DNA of 64,000 nucleotides from Firmicutes bacterium HGW-Firmicutes-7 (lineage in GTDB: Bacteria > Bacillota > Clostridia > Lachnospirales > Vallitaleaceae): NCBI GenBank assembly GCA_002841375.1, contig PGZO01000022.1, positions 1-64,000 on the forward strand, read 5' to 3'. The position numbers were made by a program, and so were the translations under genes. Under the pieces are notes generated by a model. The model did no database searches. It was not told the origin of the DNA and saw nothing but the letters and a program-made list of their open reading frames with translations. Positions 7,532 through 15,757 of this stretch are shown here, one piece after another (position 1 is the stretch's first letter; each line of letters opens with the position of its first letter).

Positions 7532-9223
7532 TTAATTTTTTTTACCCTTCACTTCATTTGCTAATTTTTTCATCTCAATTGCACTGTTTTGTATTGATTC
7601 AGTGATTTTTGCTCCCCCAATTAAACGAGACAATTCGATAGGAATTTCAACTTCCTTCAGTTTAATCATGGTAGTAATATTTTTATCTTTTATTGATCTT
7701 TTTTCAATAAGGTAATGATTATCTGCCATTGCAGCAATTTGAGGAAGATGTGTAATACATATAAGCTGTCTACTTCTTGATAGTTTTACCATTTTTTCCC
7801 CTACCATTTGTGCCGTTCTGCCACTGATACCATTATCAATTTCATCAAATATTAAAGTAGATATTTCATCACAATCAGCTAGAACTGATTTTATAGCTAG
7901 CATTACTCTAGAAAGTTCTCCACCTGAAGCAATTTGAGTTAAAGGCTTCATATCTTCACCAATATTCGTTATAATCATAAATTCTACATCATCCCAACCA
8001 TCAACGCCAAATCCTTCTCTCTGTAAACATTGTATATAAAATTCAGTATTTTTTAAGTTTAAGTCCTTAAGTGCATCGGTAACCTGTTTAGAAAGCATTT
8101 TTGAACCCTTTTGCCTTAACGTAGATAATATTTTACATAGATCATTTATTTCATTCTCAATAGTGAGCATTTGCTGCTGTATTTTCAAAAGACTTTCTTC
8201 ATGATGAAGCAGCTTTTCAAGTTTATCCCTTTTTATATCTAATATAGATAATATTTCTTCAATATGATTTGAGTGCTTCATTTTCAAACCATTAATTAGA
8301 TCAATCCGCTTTCTAATATAATCTAATGACTCATCATCAAGAATAAGGTTATCAATATAATCATATGTATCATGGTCGAAATCAACAAGAATAAACTCTA
8401 ATTGTTCTAATTGTTCAAATAATTTTGAAAGTGAACTATCTAACCCATTAATTTTACTCATTTGTTCGATGGCTTTTGATATTAGAAATGCTGCACCGTT
8501 CACATGATCATGCCCTAATACAAGTTCTCTTACAGTATATAGGGTACTTTGTATTTTTTGAACATTGGATAGTTTTTTATACTCTTGTTCAAGGAGATCA
8601 TCTTCACCCGGTTTAAGCTGTGCGTTTTCAATTTCCGTAATTTCATATTCTAAGAAGCTCATCTCACGTTTTATCGTCTCATTATCTAACGTAAACTCTT
8701 TTACTTCCGTTTTTAATTGTTGGTACTTTTTATATTTCGATTTAATTTCACCCTGTATATCCTCAACCTGTTCTCCTAAATATCTATCAAGCAAACGAAT
8801 ATGGTTTTTCTTTTCCAATAAAGATTGGTGCTCATGCTGGCTATGTAAATCTATTAGTAACGAAGTCATGTTTCTAACAACTTCAGCATTAACAACTTGT
8901 CCATTAACTTTAAACACACTTCGACCATTTTGACTGATCTTTCTTGAAATTAACAACTCTGAATCGCAATAAATCTCAAGCTCCCTAAGCTGCCTAAAAA
9001 CATCTTGTGATGTCACATGAAATATTAATTCTATCAGCGCATATTCTTCGTCTTTTCTAATAAAATCTTTTGAGACCTTGTTACCAAGTACTGCATTAAT
9101 AGATCCAATAATAATAGACTTACCAGCTCCGGTCTCTCCAGTAAGAATATTAAAGCCTTCGTAAAAATCAACTTCAAGCTCGTTAATTAATGCAATATTT
9201 TTTACATGTAAATAGGTTAACAT
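7532..9223 (-). CDS. recN: DNA repair protein RecN
   Basis: SMC-like ATPase involved in early double-strand break repair. Walker A is GETGAGKS at residues 29-36, with a long coiled coil from about 150 to 390. The C-terminal ATPase half has IASGGELSRVMLAIK (ABC signature) and TLIFDEIDNGISG (Walker B). The 563-residue length is typical. It follows argR closely and ends at a terminator, so it is the last gene of the long operon running down from nusB. The ATG is preceded by AAGGAGG. Confidence 0.97.
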   Translation of the reverse strand: MLTYLHVKNIALINELEVDFYEGFNILTGETGAGKSIIIGSINAVLGNKVSKDFIRKDEEYALIELIFHVTSQDVFRQLRELEIYCDSELLISRKISQNGRSVFKVNGQVVNAEVVRNMTSLLIDLHSQHEHQSLLEKKNHIRLLDRYLGEQVEDIQGEIKSKYKKYQQLKTEVKEFTLDNETIKREMSFLEYEITEIENAQLKPGEDDLLEQEYKKLSNVQKIQSTLYTVRELVLGHDHVNGAAFLISKAIEQMSKINGLDSSLSKLFEQLEQLEFILVDFDHDTYDYIDNLILDDESLDYIRKRIDLINGLKMKHSNHIEEILSILDIKRDKLEKLLHHEESLLKIQQQMLTIENEINDLCKILSTLRQKGSKMLSKQVTDALKDLNLKNTEFYIQCLQREGFGVDGWDDVEFMIITNIGEDMKPLTQIASGGELSRVMLAIKSVLADCDEISTLIFDEIDNGISGRTAQMVGEKMVKLSRSRQLICITHLPQIAAMADNHYLIEKRSIKDKNITTMIKLKEVEIPIELSRLIGGAKITESIQNSAIEMKKLANEVKGKKN

Positions 9224-9248
9224 ATGTCCCTCCTTGAAATTATTTTAC

Positions 9249-9707
9249 TTAGTTGTGCCCATGCGCAATTCTATTAAATCTTTCCATAACATGAATCGCA
9301 TTAAACTCTGATCTAACTGCACAAAAAATTGTATCATCTCCAGCAATGCAGCCCACAACTTCTTCAAAATCCATTGCATCAATTGCTGCAGCAACTGCCA
9401 TTGCCATTCCTGTTAATGTTTTAAACACAATAATATTCTCAGCACGATCCATATTAACGAATCCATCTCGAAAGACTCGGATATATTTTTCGCTTAGATT
9501 GTTTTCTTTATCTGGTAAAACAACGTACTTTTGCCTACCATTGGATATTGTTACCTTTGTTAGTTTCAAGTCTCTGATATCTCTTGATACGGTGGCTTGT
9601 GTAACTAAGAAACCATTGTCTAATAATTTATTCGCTAAATCCTCCTGTGTTTCAATATCCATTTCGTTAATCAATTGAAGAATCTTTGATTGTCTTTCGA
9701 TTTTCAA
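9249..9707 (-). CDS. argR: Arginine repressor ArgR
   Basis: Arginine-responsive regulator of arginine metabolism. The N-terminal winged helix (about 1-70) has SKILQLINEMDIETQEDLA and TQATVSRDIRDLKL, the ArgR recognition helix. The C-terminal hexamerisation/arginine-binding domain (about 80-150) has AAAIDAMDFEEVVGCIAGDDT. It starts at a TTG at 9707 with GAGGG upstream. The dxs-tlyA-nadK-argR-recN order is conserved in Firmicutes. No arginine genes are in the window. Confidence 0.95.
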   Translation of the reverse strand: MKIERQSKILQLINEMDIETQEDLANKLLDNGFLVTQATVSRDIRDLKLTKVTISNGRQKYVVLPDKENNLSEKYIRVFRDGFVNMDRAENIIVFKTLTGMAMAVAAAIDAMDFEEVVGCIAGDDTIFCAVRSEFNAIHVMERFNRIAHGHN

Positions 9708-9752
9708 AATATTGCCCTCTCTTCTTTTTAATATGTTTATGTAAAAAGCTAT

Positions 9753-10616
9753 TTAATTACTTCCTAGCTTCTTCCTAAGTAATGAATAAAAATTGACACT
9801 ATTAAGTTTAACGAGATGGGTGTAAACATCGGATTGTTCAATTACAATTTCAGCATCATTTGTAATACTAATAACTTGTTGTCCATCAATTGTAATTTGC
9901 AAATCATTCTCATGTGATATTCTATTGTGTTGAAAATTAATACGCACTTGATCTTTTGAAGAAATTACTAAACTCCTTGCAGTTAAGGAATGCGGACAAA
10001 TTGGCGTAATTACGATCATTTCATTGCTAGGAGCTAATATTGGACCACCTGCGGACAAATTGTATGCAGTTGATCCGGTAGGTGTAGATACAATAATACC
10101 ATCAGCATAATAATGATTCACTAACTCATCATTTACAAAAACACTATATCCTAGCATCCTAGAAATTGAAGCTCTTGAAACCACTACATCATTTAGTGCT
10201 AACCCAATACGCTTAACGTGATTGTTCTCTTCTACCGTTGTATGTAGCATCATTCTATCTTCAATTGTGTACCGACTTGAACAAAGATCATTTAGTGTAG
10301 AAAAAATATCCATAGCATCTACTTCAGCTAAAAAGCCCAAATGTCCAAGGTTAACACCTAAAATTGGCAAGTTATAAGCTGCTAAGTCTCTAGCCGCATG
10401 TAAAATAGTACCATCACCACCTAAAACGATTGCGCAATTGGCTTTTAATAAAGCCTCATGTTTATTACAAATAAATTGAGGCAAATCATATAACTTTCCT
10501 ACATCTTCAGTTATATATACTTCATATTTATGCGCTGCAAACCATTTAACTATCTCAATAGTTAAATCATGACTTGCACTTTTCAATAGGTTAGGCATCA
10601 AAAAAAATTTATTCAT
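9753..10616 (-). CDS. nadK: NAD kinase
   Basis: Phosphorylates NAD to NADP with ATP or polyphosphate in the cytoplasm. Diagnostic motifs are GGDGT at residues 66-70, GHLGFLAE, LNDVVVSR, and TPTGSTAYNLSAGGPI, which is the nucleotide-binding signature of the family. Length (287) is typical. It is translationally close to tlyA and argR in the same operon, and a GGTGA ribosome binding site precedes the ATG. Confidence 0.97.
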   Translation of the reverse strand: MNKFFLMPNLLKSASHDLTIEIVKWFAAHKYEVYITEDVGKLYDLPQFICNKHEALLKANCAIVLGGDGTILHAARDLAAYNLPILGVNLGHLGFLAEVDAMDIFSTLNDLCSSRYTIEDRMMLHTTVEENNHVKRIGLALNDVVVSRASISRMLGYSVFVNDELVNHYYADGIIVSTPTGSTAYNLSAGGPILAPSNEMIVITPICPHSLTARSLVISSKDQVRINFQHNRISHENDLQITIDGQQVISITNDAEIVIEQSDVYTHLVKLNSVNFYSLLRKKLGSN

Positions 10617-10656
10617 CTATTCACCATCTTTTCTGAAATAAACTTGCTATTTCATT

Positions 10657-11472
10657 TTATAACTTTTCATGGGCATTATCAACAACATTTTTCACTGTAC
10701 TTAGAGAATAACTTTCTAGCTTAGAAGGTTGTACCTTTTTAATATGAAGCAAATATTCTATATTCCCCTCCGGACCTTTGATAGGCGAAAAATCAAGATT
10801 AAGAATTTCGAAGGATATGCTTATAGCATAGTCTATAACATCATTAATTACTTCATAATGGGTCTGCCATTCTCTAACAACGCCTTTTTTTCCAACCTTT
10901 TCTCTTCCAGCTTCAAATTGAGGTTTGATTAAACATATACACGCTGAATCAAACTTCATCAGATGCCAAATAGGTAATAGGATTTTCTTTAGGGAAATAA
11001 AAGATACGTCAATAGAAACAAAATCTAATTCTTCGTCAATTTCTTTATTGGTAACATATCTAATATTCCTTTTTTCCATACATACAACGCGCTTATCTTG
11101 ACGAAGTTTCCAATCAAGCTGTCCATACCCAACGTCTATAGAATATACCTTTTTAGCACCATTTTGAAGCATACAATCAGTAAAGCCTCCTGTCGATGCG
11201 CCAACATCCATACAGGTCAAATCTTCAAGGGCAATATCAAATATTTTTACAGCCTTGTCTAATTTCAATCCTCCTCGGCTTACAAAAGGAATTGGATTAC
11301 CCTTCACTTCTATTGATGCTTCAACATCTATTCTTGTACCAACCTTATCTTCTCTCTGACCATTCACAAAAATATTGCCTGTCATTATTAATGTCTTCGC
11401 ACGTTCCCTTGAAGGTGCATACCCATTATTAACTAACACAACATCTAATCTTTCTTTTTTTATACCAGCCAT
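10657..11472 (-). CDS. tlyA: TlyA family rRNA 2'-O-methyltransferase / S4-FtsJ protein
   Basis: An S4 RNA-binding domain (about 1-65, 'RLDVVLVNNGYAPSRERAKTLI') is followed by an FtsJ-like Rossmann methyltransferase fold with the SAM motif DVGASTGGFTDC at about residue 90. TlyA proteins methylate 16S and/or 23S rRNA ribose in mycobacteria; in Firmicutes the homologue (YqxC) is less studied. 'YEVINDVIDYAIS' and 'GPEGNIEYLLH' are typical C-terminal features. It sits between dxs and nadK, 10 bases from dxs. The haemolysin name is historical. Confidence 0.93.
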   Translation of the reverse strand: MAGIKKERLDVVLVNNGYAPSRERAKTLIMTGNIFVNGQREDKVGTRIDVEASIEVKGNPIPFVSRGGLKLDKAVKIFDIALEDLTCMDVGASTGGFTDCMLQNGAKKVYSIDVGYGQLDWKLRQDKRVVCMEKRNIRYVTNKEIDEELDFVSIDVSFISLKKILLPIWHLMKFDSACICLIKPQFEAGREKVGKKGVVREWQTHYEVINDVIDYAISISFEILNLDFSPIKGPEGNIEYLLHIKKVQPSKLESYSLSTVKNVVDNAHEKL

Positions 11473-11482
11473 CTTTTCCCAC

Positions 11483-13351
11483 CTATTTCATATCCTTAAT
11501 ATAATCGATAATTTTATCGTAAAGTTTATCTGCACTTAAACCACATTGATCTAATAATTCATCCCTGTCTCCATGTGTAACAAAGGTATCTTCAATACCA
11601 CAAATTAGCACTTTACACATCTCATTCGCTAATTTAAGCACCTCCGCACCATAACCTCCCGATACAACATTCTCTTCAATCACTACGAGAACTTCATGAT
11701 TACTAGCTAGTTCAAGTATCCTTTTCTCATCTATAGGCTTAATAAATCGTACATTTACTAAGGAAGGATCATATCCAGTTTCCTTTAATCTATTGTAAAC
11801 ATCTAGTGCTTGTTTGCACATTGTACCAACTGATAATATTCCAATTTGCTTGCCCTTAAAGATAGTTTCTGATTTACCATATTCTAGAAAAGAGGAATAT
11901 TCCAAATGCGCTAGTTCATCATTTCCTCTCGGATATTTAATACTAATTGGTCCATCATAATAATTTGCTGAAAACTTGATCATTTCAACTAATTCTACTG
12001 TATTTTTTGGTGCCATTATAGTCATATTTGGCATATGATTAAGAAAAGATGTATCAAAAATCCCTTGATGCGTTTCACCATCTTCACCTACAAGTCCAGA
12101 TCGATCTACGCAAAAAACTACTGGTAGCTTTTGCAAGCAAATATCATGCAATATTTGATCATAGGCTCTTTGAAGAAATGATGAATATATAGCAACAAAT
12201 GGTTTAAGTCCAGCCATAGCTAATCCACCTGAAAAAGTCACTGCATGTTGTTCTGCTATCCCTACATCAAAAAATCTATGGGGATATTTTTTTGCATAAT
12301 CATCTAGCCCGGTACCTTCTGGCATTGCTGCTGTTATTGCTACTATTTTGCTGTTATCTTTTACCAACTCAAGCAATGACAACCCAAAGGTTTGAGAAAA
12401 GTTTTTTCCATTTGATTTGTTCTTAACATCACCACTTTCCTTAATAAAAGGTCGCGTTCCGTGGAACTTTGTAGGAAAGGCTTCTGCATATTTATAGCCC
12501 TTACCTTTCACTGTATTTACGTGAATAAGTGTAGGTCCTTCAACCTTTTTTGCTTGATTTAAGGTTGTTAATACTTGTTTTATATTATGTCCATCTATTG
12601 GTCCCAAATAAGTAAAACCCATTTCTTCAAAAAACATTCCAGGAATAAATAGTTGCTTAACACTATCTTTCACATCACGAACGGCGTTGATGACTCCTTC
12701 TCCATATTTAGGGATCTTTCTAAGAACCTTTTGAACATCTTCTTTAACTTCATGATAAAAATTAGCTGTACGGATAGAATCTAAATACAGTGAAATTCCT
12801 CCCACATTTTCAGAAATTGACATTTGATTATCATTTAAGATAACAATGAAATTGCTTTTTAAATTGGTCGCATTGTTTAAAGCCTCAAAAGCTAATCCTC
12901 CAGTTAAAGCGCCATCACCTATAACGGATATTACATAATTTTTCTGACCTAGTAAATCTCTAGCGCTAGCAAAGCCTAAAGCCGCAGAAATAGACGTTGA
13001 ACTGTGGCCCGTATTATACGCATCGTGAGGGCTCTCCTCTGTCTTAGGAAATCCACTAATACCACCTAATTTTCTTATCGTTTTCAAGGCATCTTTACGC
13101 CCTGTTAATATTTTATGCACATAGCTTTGATGACCTACATCCCAGATAATCTTATCCACTGGAGAATTAAAGCAATAATGAAGTGCAATAGTCAATTCTA
13201 CTACACCAAGATTAGAACTTAAATGTCCGCCACCTTCACTCACTACCTCTACAAGAACTTTTCTAATTTCTCTTGATAACCCACTTAATTGTTCAACTTC
13301 TAAACACTTTAAGTCCTTAGGTCCTTGAATTTTATCTAATAATTTACCCAT
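11483..13351 (-). CDS. dxs: 1-deoxy-D-xylulose-5-phosphate synthase
   Basis: Thiamine-diphosphate enzyme that condenses pyruvate and glyceraldehyde-3-phosphate, the first step of the MEP isoprenoid pathway. The TPP motif GDGALTGGLAFEALNN lies at about 140-155 and the transketolase-type 'PEGTGLD ... DVGIAEQHAVTF' at about 365. 'DRSGLVGEDGETHQGIFD' and a C-terminal transketolase domain are also present. The 622-residue length is normal. With ispA upstream and ispH elsewhere in the window, three isoprenoid genes are represented here. GAGGAC precedes the ATG. Confidence 0.97.
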   Translation of the reverse strand: MGKLLDKIQGPKDLKCLEVEQLSGLSREIRKVLVEVVSEGGGHLSSNLGVVELTIALHYCFNSPVDKIIWDVGHQSYVHKILTGRKDALKTIRKLGGISGFPKTEESPHDAYNTGHSSTSISAALGFASARDLLGQKNYVISVIGDGALTGGLAFEALNNATNLKSNFIVILNDNQMSISENVGGISLYLDSIRTANFYHEVKEDVQKVLRKIPKYGEGVINAVRDVKDSVKQLFIPGMFFEEMGFTYLGPIDGHNIKQVLTTLNQAKKVEGPTLIHVNTVKGKGYKYAEAFPTKFHGTRPFIKESGDVKNKSNGKNFSQTFGLSLLELVKDNSKIVAITAAMPEGTGLDDYAKKYPHRFFDVGIAEQHAVTFSGGLAMAGLKPFVAIYSSFLQRAYDQILHDICLQKLPVVFCVDRSGLVGEDGETHQGIFDTSFLNHMPNMTIMAPKNTVELVEMIKFSANYYDGPISIKYPRGNDELAHLEYSSFLEYGKSETIFKGKQIGILSVGTMCKQALDVYNRLKETGYDPSLVNVRFIKPIDEKRILELASNHEVLVVIEENVVSGGYGAEVLKLANEMCKVLICGIEDTFVTHGDRDELLDQCGLSADKLYDKIIDYIKDMK

Positions 13352-13361
13352 TTAACTGTCC

Positions 13362-13958
13362 TCATTTCTTTTGCCCTTTTAAGCTAAAAAAGCTTATTAT
13401 ATAGCCCATTTTAAAAACAATATAGCTCGAATGTCTAAGCGCTATTTCCTTACCTATTGCCTTGCCTCCAACCGTTATGGCTGCTATTATTGCCGTTAAT
13501 ACGATGCTAAAAAGTGTAGATTCTATAGATATGTTTTGATTTATTTTAATCAGTATAGCTGCAGATGCAGATCCTGATATAATTCCCGAGATGTCACCAA
13601 TTACATCACTAAAAAAGTTTGCTACCGGACCAGCATTTCTAAGTATTATTATACTATCCTTTGCACCTCTTAATTTATGTGATGCCATTGCATGAAAAGG
13701 TGTTTCTTCTGCAGCGGTAACTGCTATTCCCAATAGGTCGAAAAATATACCTGTAAAAACAATGATTAGCAAACTAATTATTGCAAAAAATAATGAAACT
13801 TTTTCAGTTAATACCATGGAAAAATATCCTAGAATAATAGATATAAAAAAAGTGATGATTATGACCACCATTATCCAAGAATAATTAACTGCTCTATGTG
13901 TATATAAACTTCTAAACTTAACTTTAACTTTTTTATCCTTTGATTCCAAAATATGCAC
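13362..13958 (-). CDS. oapA: Small membrane protein, probable OLE-associated protein OapA
   Basis: A 198-residue integral membrane protein with hydrophobic segments near 28-48, 55-80, 130-150 and 155-190, and a basic N-terminus (KDKKVKVKFR) that could bind RNA. Conserved-looking patches include LLGIAVTAAEETPFHAMASHK and RNAGPVANFFSDVIGDISG. Such DUF21-like proteins between ispA and dxs are known partners of OLE RNA: OapA binds the RNA and brings it to the membrane. The identification rests on context plus topology. The start is a GTG at 13958; an in-frame stop lies two codons upstream and no Shine-Dalgarno sequence is near. A 7-codon upstream ORF with a good ribosome binding site ends 3 bases before it. 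Some annotations call this family CorB-like. Confidence 0.75.
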   Translation of the reverse strand: MHILESKDKKVKVKFRSLYTHRAVNYSWIMVVIIITFFISIILGYFSMVLTEKVSLFFAIISLLIIVFTGIFFDLLGIAVTAAEETPFHAMASHKLRGAKDSIIILRNAGPVANFFSDVIGDISGIISGSASAAILIKINQNISIESTLFSIVLTAIIAAITVGGKAIGKEIALRHSSYIVFKMGYIISFFSLKGQKK

Positions 13959-13961
13959 ACG

Positions 13962-13985
13962 TTAAAATTGATGAATCAACTTCAA
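13962..13985 (-). CDS. Possible 7-codon upstream ORF ahead of oapA
   Basis: On the minus strand a TTG at 13985 has AAGGAG 6 bases upstream (13992-13997) and opens a frame reading MKLIHQF, then TAA at 13964-13962. The stop is separated by one codon from the oapA GTG. This would allow translational coupling of the oapA start. It is equally possible that this ribosome binding site serves a longer product through a sequencing frameshift. Confidence 0.3.
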   Translation of the reverse strand: MKLIHQF

Positions 13986-14046
13986 CCTAGTCTCCTTTTT
14001 AATTACAAAACCAAAGATAATATATACAGTAAATTTTGCGACATAT

Positions 14047-14068
14047 AGTCTAGCAGGTTTTCCCGAAC
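14047..14068 (-). repeat. Duplicated motif, copy 1, inside the putative OLE RNA
   Basis: The plus-strand sequence reads AGTCTAGCAGGTTTTCCC and then GAAC; the second copy at 14190-14210 differs by one deletion and one substitution. In the RNA sense the core is GGGAAAACCT followed by TAGACT. Confidence 0.8.
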
Positions 14069-14189
14069 TTGTACTTCTTTGTCGCCAAAGGAGTAGTTTC
14101 CTATTAAACAAATTCCTATTGTGTCACCAACAATAGAGCTAGATCACCTTGATAATCACACTGTAATCCTATATATATCTCTTTCGAAC

Positions 14190-14210
14190 AGTCTAGAGGT
14201 TTTCCCTAAC
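14190..14210 (-). repeat. Duplicated motif, copy 2, inside the putative OLE RNA
   Basis: The plus-strand sequence reads AGTCTAGAGGTTTTCCC and then TAAC, 143 bases from the first copy and in the same orientation. Matching sequence in a non-coding RNA points to two equivalent structural or protein-binding modules. Confidence 0.8.
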
Positions 14211-14267
14211 ATCCCACCATAATTCCTAGCCTCTTTAGCGAATAAAATTTCAAGCAAAAACTTCATA

Positions 14268-14287
14268 TTGCCTTTGGCCAAAGGCAA
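14268..14287 (-). other. 20-base perfect palindrome in the putative OLE RNA
   Basis: TTGCCTTTGG followed by its exact complement gives a 20-base palindrome. Flanking CCTCTTT (about 14230) and AAAGAGG (about 14288) extend the helix across an internal loop. It supports a strongly folded transcript. Confidence 0.7.
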
Positions 14288-14663
14288 AAGAGGTTTAACT
14301 TGCTCTCCCATTTATGATCACGCAAGGCAGGCTACGCTGTCCACAGCTTTCGCCGCATGACAGGTTCAATCCAACGTCGTAGGCATGCACATAGTGCAAA
14401 TTCCCACATTCGTCAGTCTCCACGACAAAAGGGTCAACGCCCGCATGCCATTGCGGATCGCCCTAAGGTCTTAACTCCCAGCATAAGCCCGCGACTGGGC
14501 GTCGCCAGCCAACACAAGGAACTTCATCGGTATGCCCTTTAACGGATTTTTAGCCCCGTCTTCAAAATTAAGTGGAAGGACTAGAATACTGCATCTTTAG
14601 TTCGAATGTCTATTATAACATATTTTTTTCTAAATTTAAATACCACATAATTCCTCACATATA

Positions 14664-15560
14664 TTAATGATTTCTAGTTTTTAAATAATCAATAAATGCA
14701 AGAAGAAATTCACACCTGGCCAAGTCAAAACTTTTAAGGTGCTCAACAGCTTCCTCTAATTGTTCATATACAATTTGTGTTGACTCCGCAACACCTTTAA
14801 GGGCAACGTACGTTATCTTTTTATTTTTTTGATCACTGTTAATTGGTTTGCCTAATTCATCTTCAGTACCCATAACATCTAGCAAATCGTCTTGGATTTG
14901 AAAAGCCAATCCAATATTCTTACCAATTTTTCTAAAAATTTCTATTTCTGTTTCTGAAGCATTTGCAAGTAATGCACCAACAACAAAGGAAGCTTCTATC
15001 ATTGCAGAGGTTTTATGAAGATGAATATAGTTAAGAAGTTCTATGTCGATTGGTTTGTTTTCATTTAATATATCAGCAACCTGTCCACCAATCATACCAT
15101 TCGTACCTGAAGCTTTTCCGATTTCAACCATAGCCTTAATTATACCTATTTCAGGATTTATTAAAGCTTCTTCAATAATAACTTCAAATGCGCGATTTAG
15201 AAGAGCATCACCAGCTAATATGGCAATATTCTCACCATATTTAACATGGCAAGTGGGTATTCCTCTTCGCAAATCATCGTTGTCCAATGCTGGCAAATCA
15301 TCATGAATCAATGAATACGTATGAATCATTTCAATAGCTGCCATAAAAGATTCTATTTTACGCCCTTTTCCATTAAGAATGTTAAATGTTTCAAGCATAA
15401 AGATCGGTCTCATTCTCTTCCCACCAGCAAATACACTATATGCCATAGCTTCTACAACTATTTGATTATCTTTTACATGTGCTGGTAGATAGCGATTCAA
15501 TACACTAATAATATATTCTATTCGTTTATTTAGCTCCACTTTAAATTCTATCATTTTCAT
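14664..15560 (-). CDS. ispA: Polyprenyl synthetase IspA (farnesyl/geranyl diphosphate synthase)
   Basis: Short-chain trans-prenyltransferase that condenses IPP with DMAPP or GPP. The first aspartate-rich motif is in IHDDLPALDND (about 87-97) and the second is QDDLLD (about 222-227); 'GGKRMRP' and 'KTSAMIEAS' are also family signatures. The 298-residue length is typical. The xseB stop and the first ATG overlap by one base (TAATG). AAGGTG lies only two bases before that ATG and is better spaced for the ATG two codons later at 15554, so the true start may be 15554. Confidence 0.95.
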   Translation of the reverse strand: MKMIEFKVELNKRIEYIISVLNRYLPAHVKDNQIVVEAMAYSVFAGGKRMRPIFMLETFNILNGKGRKIESFMAAIEMIHTYSLIHDDLPALDNDDLRRGIPTCHVKYGENIAILAGDALLNRAFEVIIEEALINPEIGIIKAMVEIGKASGTNGMIGGQVADILNENKPIDIELLNYIHLHKTSAMIEASFVVGALLANASETEIEIFRKIGKNIGLAFQIQDDLLDVMGTEDELGKPINSDQKNKKITYVALKGVAESTQIVYEQLEEAVEHLKSFDLARCEFLLAFIDYLKTRNH

Positions 15561-15757
15561 TACACCTTATTTTGATCTTTTATTATAATTAATTCTTTTT
15601 CAATCGTCTCAATTTTCGTATTGCATTTTTCTAAAATTGAAATACCTTCTTTGTATAAAATAATAGATTCCTCTAATGTTACATTACCCTCTTCAATTTT
15701 TTCTACAATACCTTCAATGACTTTAATGTTTTCTTCAAGTGTATTATTCGTCTCCAT
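15560..15757 (-). CDS. xseB: Exodeoxyribonuclease VII small subunit
   Basis: About 65 residues forming the usual two-helix small subunit of exonuclease VII: NTLEENIKVIEGIVEKIEEG, then LEESIILYKEGISILEKCNTKI, and ending in DQNK. It partners the large subunit encoded just upstream, which overlaps it by 14 bases. I chose the ATG at 15757 because AGGTGG lies about 8 bases upstream of it. ATGs further upstream at 15763 and 15784 are too close to, or beyond, that site. Confidence 0.93.
   Translation of the reverse strand: METNNTLEENIKVIEGIVEKIEEGNVTLEESIILYKEGISILEKCNTKIETIEKELIIIKDQNKV

Larger units (their letters stand above)
14000..14625 (-). ncRNA. ole: Probable OLE RNA (ornate, large, extremophilic RNA)
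   Basis: Between ispA and the oapA-like gene lie about 700 bases without a plausible coding frame, yet richer in G+C and in inverted repeats than other spacers here. The order xseB-ispA-[gap]-oapA-dxs, all on one strand, and the size of about 600 nt are those known for OLE RNA, a large structured RNA of extremophilic and anaerobic Firmicutes that forms a membrane-bound RNP linked to stress and magnesium adaptation. Visible structure includes a 20-base perfect palindrome at 14268-14287, nested in complementary CCTCTTT / AAAGAGG arms, and a 21-22 base motif repeated at 14047-14068 and 14190-14210. Ends are approximate. I have not compared it with the covariance model. Confidence 0.85.

Noticed and set aside
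14357-14542. 61-codon plus-strand frame inside the gap between ispA and the oapA-like gene
   Set aside because: It is antisense to the operon, rich in Arg/His/Pro as expected from a structured RNA, and has no ribosome binding site. I read the region as a non-coding RNA.
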